From Pleodorina starrii (taxonomy: Eukaryota; Chlorophyta; Chlorophyceae; Chlamydomonadales; Volvocaceae), in the NCBI GenBank assembly GCA_030267565.1, contig BRXU01000019.1:2530501-2594500 (forward strand): a stretch of DNA of 64,000 nt, written 5' to 3'. Position numbers and translations under genes: made by a program. Numbering within the stretch: position 1 is the stretch's first letter; each line of letters begins with the position of its first letter. Positions 30,618 to 42,812 of this stretch are shown here, in pieces. The notes below the pieces were generated by a model. It did not search any database, was not told where the DNA came from, and worked only from the letters and a program-made list of their open reading frames with translations.

Positions 30618-31415
30618 TCAGAGGGCGGTTGGGGTGGGAGCCAGACCTTCGATGCGGCCCTCTCTGGTCACGAAAACGCGACGCGCGCGTGCATTCAAGC
30701 GCGCTCCTGTCAGCAGGGCCCGCTCGTCGGCAGGCTTTGCGGCTCGCGCCGCCGCGGGTGCAGGCAAGTCTCGCTTCTGTTGGTGCGCGAACGCAAACGT
30801 AGCTAGAGAGTGCGGCCCCGCACTGCCACCGTACGCACCTGCCGCCATGGTTTTGACGCCCGGCTGTTGCTGGTCTGACGTCGGCTGGTCATCCAGGTGC
30901 CATCCCTTCAGCAGCTCCGTTTGCGCATCCTGCTCGGGCGGAATGCACCATCGGATGCGTCCCGTGGGACCCACACTGTTTGCGTCCTCGCTGGCGGACT
31001 GGCTGTAGCTTTCCGTGGACTGAGCCTGCTCTCTTCGCATTTGGTGCAGTCGCTGAACCTTGTCCTCGCCGCGTCGAGGGCATGCCCACGACCGTGCTGT
31101 CTTTGAGCCGCACCCGTAGTGCATCCAGGCACGCGAGGGAGTCGGAGGCCAAGAAACCTGATGTGGATGGCGAGCTGAGGCTCCACCAGCCGAAGCCGTC
31201 GCAAACGGCAAACGGGCCACGTCGGACATCGGTCGGTTGGGCGCGCGCCTCTTTTGTCTGTCCTGCCTTGAACGGTGCGGCGATATTTCACTTTGGTCGG
31301 ACTGCTGCGGTCTCGATGTGCTGTTGCTTTTGGGATGCCCGTGCCCAAGAGCCCATGAGCCTGCCTTCGCAGCGAGCAGATGCGCCAATGCGAGCTGCGT
31401 GAGGCCCAACTCCAT
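30618..31415 (-). other. 265-codon open frame of uncertain status
   Basis: It begins MELGLTQLALAHLLAAKAG and is open to 30618. It has mixed composition, no recognisable domain, and contains LLKGWHLDDQPTSDQQQPG. Competing frames of similar length exist on both strands. It could be a decayed gene or retroelement remnant, or 5' sequence of the neighbouring minus-strand gene. Not counted as a confirmed gene. Confidence 0.25.
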
Positions 31416-33408
31416 CAGTTGAAGCTCATAAGCTAGAAAATGAAACTGGAAATCCAGCCAAGTTAGTCCGAGGCCACGAATTTTCTTGTGGCAGTTCCTG
31501 GGCTGCGGGAGTTTAACTTTAAAGTGCAGTCTGAAAGCGGTTTACAGTGCAAGTGGCAGCACAACCATAAAAATGAAGTCGATTCTCTTTCAGGGCATTT
31601 CACTTTCTTCAAATATGTCGCTGACGTCATTGTCGCTGTCCACCTGAGACCGTTTTCGGTTGAGGCAGGATGACAGCCCGCCTGTGGGCCTGTGGGTGAC
31701 CGCCGATGAGCAGACTTTGAGACACAGCGACAAGACCAAGCCATGCCAGTCACAGGTATATGAGTATTGAAGGGCTACCGATCAGCGCTTGGTAAGTTCA
31801 GCCTGAATGCGAGCCCAACGGCTTAACAGCGCGACCCACCTGTGCCCGCGAAGAGTTATGGGCCTGACCTGTGCAGCTGGCAAACGATTACGACGGCCCA
31901 GATGCCGCAGATGTAAGAGCACTCTGTGTCACGAAATTTGGCGAAATCAAAGGTATCGGCCAAGCTGGACATCCGAACTGACTTGCGCTGAACCGCAACC
32001 ACCCCTGAACACCACAAGTTGCATACTAGACGCCTCTCCAAAGCATGGTCGGCAGTCTCGCCGGCACATTGCTAAAACGTGTGCAACGAAAATTGAGCAG
32101 GTGTCTGCGGACGGCGTCCGAGGAGCTGCGATCGTAACCCTTCGTAACAGTGGACCCCGATAGGGTAGGAACGTGTCCAGCCTGGTCCAGTATTTCCGCC
32201 GTTCCCGTTAAAACATAAACAACAGTATGAAACCTGTAGTGCCCGGTGAGTGTTCAGCTGTTCCGAAGAGCCCCCCAGGCAGAACAATTGTCGGCGTGAC
32301 CTGGCGTGACGTATCGCAGATCCTCGCAGATTTACCGCATCGGATTAAGCCGGGTCTTCAAGGCCTCGCTGCATTAGATGCCTTCGTATTCCTTATCTTT
32401 CAACGAAGAAAGCTTGAAATGACGAAAAGCGGTCGGCCCTTGAGCCCGTGCCGCTCCGCGCCTACCGTAGCTGCCGGTCAGCGGCCGGTTAATTCCGGCA
32501 CCGTTCCGACATGCCGCCTTGGCGACTCAGCTTCCTTTCATGGGTTTCCCTCATTGCGATCTTTCTATGCACCTCATCGGGTTATCAGTGCCCAATCGCT
32601 GTTGGTTCAGTGTGGAGAGTATGCCCGAGAACGTCAAAATTATACGTCCAATTGAGTTTTTGTTACAAGATGACTGCACGTTGTGCTTTAAATTGTAATC
32701 GGAAAATACGGAGTTATTTAGCCTGGAAATACCTGGCTGAGCGTCCTGTGATCAAGCTCTGTCTGCGTCAGGTTTAGACTGGGAAACCCTGATTTGCGGG
32801 AGAAACGCCTTGATCTGCACGCAGAAGGCCAATCTAATGATAATCCTAATATGCTTCATGCGGTTTCATGCACGTTTCAGCAGCGCTCTTCCTCCGCCCT
32901 TACCTAAAATACGGTAAACAGACAGGGTGCCAGGTGGTAGCCGCTACCAAGACGGTATGATGTAAACCAATTGCCATGGATTCATGTTCTCGCAAAGGAT
33001 AAAACGCGCACCGCGCTCATGCAGCAAGCGTGAGAGTAGTCAGACAACACCTGTCCAGTGGCCCATGTACTGCTCACAAACCTGATAAAAGAATTGTAGC
33101 CAAAACATGTAATTACGCTGTATGCACGTTATAGAACCAGCTGCGAGCTGCCCTTTGGAGCCGTCCTCTGCAGTACACCCCGGTGCAAGGGTGCATGGGC
33201 GCTTGTTTGTGCGTTGTGTGCAGAGCTTGCGCAGCTGCAAGTGGCAGGTTAATCACACAAAAGCTATTTGCATCCTGCATGCATCGTATGATGCTCGGCT
33301 ACATATAGGCACTCTCCCTCGGGTCCAACACTGGACCCTGACACAACTTCTCAGCTGGCGCCCCCGGCCGCACCACAGCAGCAGACTGCCGTCTGGCAGG
33401 CTGAGGAC
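31416..33408. other. 5' flank of the SBP gene, no gene seen
   Basis: About 2 kb of less GC-rich sequence without supportable coding. A TATA-like ACATATAGG lies at about 33300, about 105 bp before the proposed ATG at 33409. GTAC cores, the binding core of SBP proteins, occur here (for example about 33065), but such a short motif is expected by chance. Confidence 0.5.
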
Positions 33409-36400
33409 ATGTCCACCGAGCATGCGGATCCATCGGCGCACCCAGACTGGGACCCCGATGCCTACACTTGGGACGGTGTAAGTTTAGGCGCTATGTTTCC
33501 AGGCGGTGCTTCATCTGGAGCTAATTGTTGTTTTTATCAAACCAGAAAGTGCTTCCGGCTCGCAGGTGGCGCTTACTGCTACGCGGAAGCCCCGTCGGGG
33601 TAAGTTGGCTCTCAAATATGGGCTCGCTTCCTCCGGCGGCCGGCGTTCCCGCTCCGCGTGTATTGTGTCAAATATATTTCTTTGAAAACGTCTTTCGGTC
33701 ATGCGGCTGGAAAGCTTACGGTGGCGACTACGACATTCTTGTCGGAATATTGCGCAGGGTCGCGCACGCGAGCCGCACCGGACACCTCCGCTTACACAGA
33801 GTACCTTGATAAGGATGTTCCGATGTTGATGAGCCGCCCCCCTGTGGGGGCGCTTACCAAGGCGCAGAGGCTTGTTTGTCAGGTGGGCCAGGCGCTACAG
33901 TATGCTGTCGTCCTGCGTAGCGCATACAAAAGTCTTGATACGTTTCCTTGCAATCCAATGCACATCGTGGTCGGAGGACAAGGCCCTCACCTTTCGTAAC
34001 GTCTCTCCTTTCGGTAGCAGAAGCTACCAGGCCCGGCCCGCTGACGTCTTCACGTTGCCTCTCTCCCGCTGTACAGATCCAGGGCTGCAATCGAAGCTTA
34101 CAGAACAGCAAGTTGTACTATCAGGTATGCTAAACCGAAACCAATTGCGTTGGGCTCGCCAGCTAGCGCCCATGCAATGTAAACCTACAAGTTGCTTTGC
34201 AAAGCTTACAGGTTGTTACCGTGCTCAGAGCCTGATTCTTACTGGGTGGCCCCACGCTGCCGGCCCCCATCCGCACCCTTCCACTCGGCCGCTCCTGCGT
34301 CTGACCCTGGCCCTCCGCAGAGGTTCCGCCTTTGCGAAGACCACCTGAAATCCCCGGCCATCTCCATCGATGGCGTCCTGTCGCGGCTCTGCCAGCAGTG
34401 CGGCCGCTTCCACGAGCTGTCCGCGTTCGAAGGCAAGAAGCGCACGTGTCGCTCGCAGCTCGACCGCATCCGCAAGGCCAAGGAGCAGCGCAAGCGCAAC
34501 GCCGGCAGCTCCGAGAGCCCCGAGCGCGATGTCGATTTGGAGGCAGAGGGTGAGGACACGATGGCAATCGACACCACGGCCGCCAGGCGAAAGGGCGCCG
34601 GCGGACGCGCCGGCGGCGGCGCCGCAGCACGCGGCGGCGCCTCGAGCAACAGCCGCTCCAGCGGGCTAACCAGCAGCGGCAGCGCCAACGCGGGCCACGG
34701 CGGTGGTAGCACCAACGCGGCCACCGCAGCCGCGCCCGGCGTCAAGGAGGAGGTCCCCGGCCGGCGAATTCGTGAAGAGAAGCCCAGGCACGGGATGCAG
34801 GACGTGCACCCGCGTGGCCGGGCATGTGAGGACGCCGGCAACATGGGTGTGGCAGCGGAGGGAGCGGGATCGGGGGCGATGGCGGGGATCCAGCTGGGTG
34901 GTGGACCGGTGGTCATGATGCCATCGGACGTGTGCGGCCATCACTATCGTCATCAGCAGCAGGGGCTAGAGTACGACATGGGCCAGGAGTACGGCAGCAG
35001 TCTGGAGCGCGGTGAGGGGCGCGGCGGGGGCAGCAGCGCGAGCGGCGACGGCTGCGGTGGCGCCACTGGCTGCGTCGACGAGTCCACGGGTGGCGCGCTT
35101 GCGGTTGGGGGTGGGGCGCGGGGTTCGGGCTCGCCCAGCTTCACCGACGCGACGACCCACATGGGAATTCCGCAGAATCATCCGCTTCCGCTGCAGCTCC
35201 AGCCGACGCACCAGCAGAAGATCGCCAACAACAAGCCGCATCAGCTGATGTACAGCGCGGTGGCGGAGGGAGAGATGCAAGACGATCACCCATTGAGCCG
35301 CCGTGCGGGCGCGGTGCTGGCGCTGCAGTGCGGCGCCAACGGCGGCGGCGGCGGCGCCAACCCACGGATCGGGGTCGGCATTTCGCTGCCGGCGGGCGAG
35401 CCGCTGCAGGGCAGCAGCTCCCAGTGGGCTCCGCTTACGCTGCCAACGGCCGCCTCGTCTGTAGGGAAGTCGGGGCTGCTGACGCTCCCCGCGCGGAAAG
35501 CCGCGCAGCATGACTTCCCTAGCCTGCGCCCGGCCTGGTCCTCTGACATCCGCGGGGACGTCGGCCCGGGGGCGGGAAGCGTGGCGGTCGCGTCGGCGGC
35601 GGGCCTGCCGGGAGGGCTTCACGCCAGGGCCGCGCAGGGCCTGGGCCTCAGCCGCGGTGCGGGCGTTGGTGCTGGGTCCGGCGGGACTCCGTTCCTGGGC
35701 GGTGGCGGCGGCTTGGGCGGCGGTGGCCGCCCCACTCAGGCCACGTTTTACGGGGATTACCAACCGGGGCTGCCTGCCGTGGACAACGATAGGATGGGCG
35801 GCTTCGGCCGGCTAGGCGAGGGGCTACAGAACGGCGGCCTGTACCACCAGCAGCAGCAGCAGCAACACGCGCAAGCGCCGCAGCACCACCAGGCGCACCA
35901 GCAGCAGCAGACGCTGTCGGGCGGGGAGACAAATAAGGGTTGTACGACGCTGGCCAGTGAGGGCGAGCTGCAGCATCTGTTGGACGAGCTGGCGAGCACC
36001 GCTCTGACCGGCGACTCGCGGGGGCCCATCGCGACGATGCTGGCCTGCGGAAGCGGGGCCGTGCCGGGCGGCGAGCTGGCGTCGCATAACCACCACCAAC
36101 CACATCATCACCACCAGCAGTCGCAGTCGGCCGCAGTGGCGCTGGCTGCGGCCGGCAACGCTGGCGGAGGCGGCGGCGGCAGCGCGGGAGCCAACGGCCT
36201 TGTCCTCATGCCGTCCGTTGGGGCCATGGAAGGCCTGGCGGGCGGGGTCGGCGTCACCCTGCACCACACCGCCGGGTCCGGGGCTGTTTCGGCCCCGGGG
36301 GCGGCTGGTGGCGGCGCCGGCGGTGACGGGCTGTACGCGGCTGGGCACCAGGTGGGTCCCGAAGGGCACGGGCGTCTTGGTTTCCGACTGCTTGGCATGC

Positions 36401-37290
36401 AACGGCTCTGCATGGCGACTGCCGACCAGCACGAGTACGCGGCCGGTATTGGGACACGGACGGGTCGCTGTGCGGCGGCCCTGCGCCTTTCCAGGGTGGA
36501 AAAGCGCGGGCGGATGGGGACGGATGGGTTTCAGCCGACAGGCCCCATGGCGCTCACCCCCGTTCATCCCTCCCGGGTTTTCGTTGCCCGTTTCCCGTGG
36601 CCCTTCTTCTTGCCAATCCTGCCGTCGGTGCTTTGGCCCTCCCTTGACCGTATGGCCCCTGGCGCCTCTGCCCGACGAGTACAATGGCGCGCTGATGAAA
36701 ATTCCCTGTCCGCGTATGATTCCTTTCCCGCCCGCTACCAGGACCGGCAGCAGCCGTCCACTGGCTCGGCTGCCAGCGGCCCGACCTTGGCGTCCTCTCC
36801 GCTTGCCATGTCGGGCGTGCAGCAGGCGGCAGCTCCGCCGGCGGCGGCGGCGGCGGTGCCGTCGCACCCAATGGGCTCGCGGGGAATAACACTTGCGGCG
36901 TCGTATGCGCTTGGCATGACAGGCAACGGCATGGCTTCTGAGGAGCACGGCCAGCTCTGGGGCAAGGCTACTGGTAATCAGGGCCCGGCGGGCGGCACCT
37001 CGAGTGCGGACAGCGGGCTGATGGATATTTATGAGGCGGTGATGCAGCAGGGCCTTATGTTGGACTTGGACGCGCCGCCGGCTCAGGATGCCAACTTGGC
37101 GGGTACGGCTGGTCACATGGGCGGCGATGCAGCCTCCTTGCACATGCACAATCACCAACAGCAACAGCAGCAACAGCAGATGTTGCAACGCATGCGAATG
37201 CAGCAGGAGCAGCAGCAGCAGCAACAAGTGCAGCAGCAGCTGCAGCAGAGGCAGCAACAACAACTGCAGCAGCAGCTGCAGCAAAGGCAG

Positions 37291-37324
<34 letters not shown>

Positions 37325-40300
37325 TGCACGTGCAGCAGCAGGGCCTGCACATGCAGGCCGCGCAGCATCCCCACCTGCAGCAACAGCAGCAGCAACACCA
37401 ACAGCAGCAGCAGATGAGCGCATGGGGCCAGTCGGGCGCGGGCCGCGCGCTCTCGCAGGCGCCGGGGTCCATTCCGGGCGGCCTGGTCGCGCAGGATGGC
37501 AGCGGCGTCGGCGGAGGCGTGGGTGGCGCTGGTCCACCCTACATTGCGCGCGACCACATGTCCCGCGTGACGGTCAAGCTGATGAACTGCCTGCCCGACG
37601 AGCTGCCGCCCACGCTGCGGGCCAACCTGCAGCGCTGGGTGTCGAACAGGTCGGCGGCGGAGGTGCTGCAGGCATGCATGCGGCCAGGTGGGTGCGAGGA
37701 GGACGCGTACACGTCACGCACACATGCACATACACGTCACACACACATAACACACACACTGTCGCACACCGCCGTCCATCGCAGGTTGTCTGGAGCTGGT
37801 GGTGGACATCGTGCACACGTGCTCGCCCACAGAGTTCACCTCGTACACCATGGCGCAGGGCAGCTCGGACCTGGCCCGCAGCGCCCTCAAACGGGTCGTC
37901 ACCGACAGGCTGGCAGCGGGTGGGTGCGGGGCTGTGGCCGTGTGCCCGAGCAGCAAGCGGGGCCGCATGTTCTGGCTGAAGAGGACCAGCCCTGCCTGCC
38001 CATCTGACGCATCTTCAATCCATACCCCCGTCGCGGGTGACTCATGTTTATATAAAGAAGCATATCACTCCCTGAACCCCGTCGCGGGTGTTAGCTCTGA
38101 ATGTATTACCGTAGTACTGTAGTGTCCTATGGAAACCCGCGTCCGGCCCTACCCTGCTTGCAGACAACGAGTTGGTGCTAGAGGTGGGTGGCCTGGTGCT
38201 GACGGCCCCGCCGGGCAGCCTCGAGCCCGCAGTCATTCGGATGTGGGAGGAGGCCGCGGAGGTGTTTGCGGCCGAAAACTGCGCCAAGCGCCAGTGCGTC
38301 AAGCAGCCAGGCACGGACAGCACTGAGCGCGTGACGCCACCGGGGGCCGGCGCCTCTGGAGCAACCGGAGCGCCTACGACCTACGTGCCGAGAGCCCCAG
38401 CCGCCGTGCCTGCGGATGGCGGCCGCATCTCGCAGCCGGCAATCCGGGGCAGCTCGCTGGTGGCTGTCCGAAGTGGTGAGTGCGGACCCAACTACCATCA
38501 TACCATACACCGGCCGACTGACCTGATGAGCGAATTGGGAATAGCAGGCCGAATGGCGTGCACGCTGGAACATGGTCGGGTGGTCTGTGGTGTGTGAACC
38601 TCCATGACCCGCATGGAGATCGCTCGCTCGCATAGGACCGCGCGCTGGTGCAGGTCTCTCACCTTGGCCGCCGTCCCCGTGCGCGCGCCCGCCAAGTTGT
38701 CTCTCGCCGCAGATGCACCGCACCCCTCCACACCTTGCACCCCTACCCGCCACGCCTGCCTGCTTGCCAATCTCTCCCTCGTTCTCTCCACTCCCCACTC
38801 ACCTTGCGGGCCGCCCGCCCTCCTTTCTCCCCCTCCTCCGCTCCCCCCGGCGCCGCTGGCCGACACAGCGCCCGTTGTCACTTTCCTCCTCTACGGTGAC
38901 GGCCTCACGGACCCCAACGTGGACATCTGCGCCCGCATGGGAGGCCAGAGCCTGCGGCTTGTGGTCCGCAAGCTGCCGCCGCTGCTGCCATCCCCGTCCG
39001 GTGCCGGCAGGGACCAGGGCAGTGGCGGCCGCGCCGCCGCGGCTCCAGTCTCCCGCGTCGCTGTGCTCGTCCAGCCGACACGGCAGGGCGGCCTGATCAT
39101 TGTGGAGCCGCGGCGGGGGCGGCTGCTGGGGCAGTGGCGGCCATTGGTGGTTGTCCCCGAGGCGCTCGTGGCGGGAGAGCTCAACTGCATGATGCTGGAG
39201 GCGGCGGCGCGGGCCTCGGCGGCGGTGCCGAACGAGGAGGGCGAGGTGGCGGCGGTGACGGCGGCGGCGGCGGGCGCCCCGCCTATGTACGACACCTCCC
39301 TCGACTGGTGGGTGCTTGATCGGCGTTGGTCGCCGCCCGTCCTTTCGGCCCCCCGTGTTCCCGTTAAGGCATGGTACATTTTGCGAAGGCCCGCTGCGCG
39401 TGCGTGCCGTTGCATGCCGTCGTCCCTCCCTCTCTCTCCGGGCATCCCCCCTCTCTCTCTTCTGCAGTAGCGCACCGCGAACCGCCTGGAGCCCGCGCTG
39501 TGCCCGGCTTGGTTCGGCCCCTCCATTTGCCCCCGCCTTGCTCCCCCGCTGCTGTTCAGGATGCGCTCGTTCCTGGTGGATCTGGGCCAGGTCCTGGACT
39601 GGGTGGGGTGGCAGACCTTGGAGGACATTTGCGGGGGGGCCTCGACACGCTCCACCGACCTGTCGGGCTCGGGAGAGACGTGGGGCAGCGGCGCGGGGGA
39701 GAGCGTCAACATGAGCGTTTCCATGAGCATGTCCACCGCAACGATGGTGGGTTGAGGGGGTTGTTATCTTGTTAAGGAGTGCAATGTAGGATTGGTACTG
39801 TGGGCGGGGGGGTTGGTGGGCGTTCTGGAATTGGGTCTAGGTATGTTACAGTGGGCTCCAGACCCCTAGGAGCAGTAGCGAGCCAGCGGGCCAGCGTACG
39901 TCTTGCATGATGGGCCAGCTACCTAATAAACGTAAGAAAAGCAAATAACTGGGCCTAGGTTGGGTCGAGGATTAGGGTTCGCGGTGCGTCGGTGGGCGGT
40001 GCAGTTTGGAAGTGTGTCTGCCAGACTCGTTTGCCGTATCTAGGAAATCAAACGCAACGAATCACTTTTCTTGATGTCCGTGCCTCAGCGCAGTTCTGCA
40101 CACTGCAGCAGCCACCATTCGCGCCCACGGTCCTCCTCTGTCCCGCCCTGCCCTACCCTGTCCTGCAACCCTCATTTTGCCGGCGGCCGGGGTGGCCTCC
40201 TCCTCCTTCACCTCCCTCTCCTCCTCAGGCAGACGGCTCCACAGGCGCCCAGAGTGCCTCCGGAAGGAGTCGGGTCCTGCCCGCAGGCCTGGTCCCCCTG

Positions 40301-42812
40301 GCTGGCAACCCCACAACCGCCATGGCACCAAATCGGCGGAGGAGCCCGGAACCGGCGGCGACGGGGGCCAGCGCAGCGGGCCGCCTGATGTGGCCGGGAA
40401 CGGCTGCGGCTGCGGCTGCGGCGGTGGCTGCCGACCAGATCGCGTCCCAGCAGCGGCCTCAGCAGGGCTCCGGAGTATCCCGCGACTCCGCTGCGGCGAC
40501 GATCAACGGCAGCTGGAACCTGTCGTGCGACAGTACGACGACGGCCGGCGGCGGATCTCGCAGCGCCTGTGGCGGCGGCGGAGGCGGCGGCGGCCAGCGC
40601 GGCGGCGGCGACGCGGGCGTGGAGCGTCGCCTGATGGACAGCGACGAGGAGGGCGGCGGCGCGAGGGCGCTGGCGGCGCTACGGGATGCGGAGATTAATC
40701 TGGAGCTTCGGCTGTCGTTCAAGGCCTGTAGGCTGCTGTCCTTCTGCGTGATTCGGTGCGTGTGGGCCAGGGCCGGGACCCAGGGGTGGGATTGCGTGTG
40801 GGCTGGAGCGGGGGAGGCGATACACGCATGTGGACGGGCGGGCTTTTGGATGATTGGCTGGGCTTGGAGTGGCTGATAAGGTACTGTGCATACACCTGCC
40901 TGTGAAGCAGCCCGTCCCGCGCGCTTTGGTCGGCAACCGCGAGCCCCCAAGCGCCTGGAAAATGCAACGTCAGTCATGATCAGCACTCCAACCGCGCCAA
41001 CCCATACACATTGTCTGGGCTACGGCACTGCCCCGCCTCCTCAGTCATTGTGACACGAGCCCGGGCCGAACGCTGCCGGCGCTGAACAATTTGCTCTTCT
41101 GGACCACGCCTTTGCCCTTTGCGTTGAGCATCGCAGCAACTGCAAAACGCCCCTGCCTCCCTCGTCCCGTCTGCCCCTGCCCCTGCCTCAAAATTAAAAT
41201 ATCACAATCCCTGCCCCTGCCGCTGCCGCCGCTGCCCTCGCAGGGGCCTGGTTCATACCGCCTCGCTGTTGTGGAGCCTGCTGACGGTGCAGGGCATGTC
41301 CGCGGACACCATGTTTGACCATGCGCTGTACGACGGGGAGGGCCTGTTGCTGTGTGCCGTACGGTCGCGCTCCCGGGCCATGGTGGACTCGCTGCTTAGC
41401 CGGGACAACGGAACCTGGGCGGCGAGGGACGTGTCGCGGATGGGTGAGTATGGCCCGGCACCTCGACGCGGCACGGCACGGGCACGCACAGAGGCGTGCG
41501 GTACTGCCCTTTACTCCCATTTCCGTGCCCGTCCCTTTCTCCCTTTTCCTACCCCTGTTCCTGCCCCTGCTCCTTCTCGCCTCTTGCGTCTTCTCTGCCT
41601 GCAGGTCCCTCGGGTCTGTCGCCGTTGCACGTGGCCGCCATACTCCCCGGCCACCTCGATGTTGCCGCCGCGCTGCTGGCCGGCGTCCGCGGCGCCTGCC
41701 AGCACTGGTTCCTGCTGCGCGGCGCCTGCGGCTCCACCCCCGCCCAGCTCGCCGCGCGCTTCGGCAACGGCGAGCTCAACGTGCTGGCGCTGCAACTGGT
41801 GCAGGGAACCGCCTCCGCCAACTCCGCCGCCGCCGCCGGCACTGGCGCAGCTGCGGCGGCCATTGGTGGCAGCAATCTCGCTGCCGGGTCGATGTTGCCT
41901 GGAGCGAGCCGCCTGTTTGGCTCGCATCTGCGGCAGGGGCAGGGACAGATGGTGGCGGCGGCGGCGGCTGCAGACGGCGCCGCGGGGGGCATTGGCAGAG
42001 GCGCCGGCAGTGGCCTGGGAGGGGCGTCGCGGGTTGTGGACTCGCGCCGGGGGCTCGTCAGCCGGGAGCTCCTGAATGCAGCGGCGGAGCTGGGGCTGTC
42101 AGTCGCGCCGGGCCTGACAGCGCATCCGAGGGCTCCGAACCCTGCAACGCCCATTTTATCGGAGTTGTATGGCTGCGGTGGCGGCGTCGGGGTCGGCGCC
42201 GTGAGCAGGGCCGGTGCTCCCAGCGAGAGGAGCACCAGCGGCAGCAGCGGCAGGAGTTCCGTCACTGGGCGGGGGGCGGAAGGCGCAACGGCGGCGGGGG
42301 TACCGGCGGAGGCGCACGCAGAGGCGGCAGCGACCCACGGGACACTGAGGAGGTCCCAGGAACGCGCGGAGTTGGCGCCGGCGGTCGGAGCCGAGGCCCC
42401 GGCGACCCGCGGGTCTGCGCCAGGCGGCGGCGCCGGGGAACAGCAACCGCGGGAGGGTGGACATTTCGCGCGGGGCGAGGTGCGGGCCGCAGACAATGAA
42501 AAGGCTGTGGCGCCGGCGCTATCGGCGTTGACGACTCAGCCCGCCGCGGAGCCGACGGCACCGCCGCCCGCTGTGCCGCAGTTGGCTGCAGTGGCGGCTG
42601 CGGCACCGTCCCTGCCGGCAGCCGACAGCGCTGCACCCACGCGCAGCAGTCCCGGTGTCAGTGCCGGTTCCAGTGCCGGTGCCGGAGGCAGTGTCAGCAG
42701 CCGCAGCAACGGCAGCATGGGCAGCAGCGGCGGCAGCGGTGGGAGTGGGCTTCGGAAGCTCAAGGGCCTGTTCAAGGGCTTCTTGGGCGGCAGCAAGGGA
42801 TCGAAACGCTAA
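33409..42812 (+). CDS. SBP-box transcription factor with ankyrin repeats (SPL7/CRR1/SPL1-type), 13 exons, 2117 aa
   Basis: Exons with all phases consistent: 33409-33477, 33566-33599, 33758-33882, 34077-34124, 34321-36351, 36742-37687, 37785-37919, 38164-38475, 38869-39311, 39471-39746, 40229-40755, 41244-41443, 41605-42812. The N-terminus has DWDPDAYTWDG, like the plant SPL motif. The SBP domain (about residues 75-150) is complete: C75, C80, C97, H100 and C116, C119, H123, C135, then the basic KKRTCRSQLDRIRKAKEQRK. It should bind GTAC cores. A long Gly/Gln region includes polyQ (37156-37410). Then follow LPDELPPTLRANLQRWVS...MRPGCLELVVDIV and VVTFLLYGDGL, matching the conserved middle of large plant SPLs. 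Ankyrin-like GLSPLHVAAILPGHLDVAAA comes next, ending LKGLFKGFLGGSKGSKR. It resembles Chlamydomonas CRR1 (copper/hypoxia regulator) but lacks the C-terminal Cys-rich segment, so orthology is open. Confidence 0.88.
37156..37410 (+). repeat. CAG/CAA repeat encoding polyglutamine
   Basis: Interrupted CAG/CAA runs in exon 6 of the SBP gene encode several Q tracts of 4-10 residues with Met, His, Arg and Leu interruptions. Confidence 0.9.
38037..38080. repeat. Short dispersed element, copy 2 (intron 7 of SBP gene)
   Basis: GGTGACTCATGTTTATATAA then AGAAGCATATCACTCCCTGA matches copy 1 at 30183-30227. It is flanked by a 14-bp direct repeat CCCCGTCGCGGGTG at about 38027-38040 and 38077-38090. Confidence 0.85.

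Noticed and set aside
30618..31415. Calling the 265-codon frame a gene
   Set aside because: No domain and rival frames on both strands. Kept only as an uncertain open frame.
33409..42812. Naming the SBP gene CRR1
   Set aside because: The architecture fits, but the C-terminal Cys-rich segment is absent and volvocine algae have several SBP-ankyrin genes. Phylogeny is needed.
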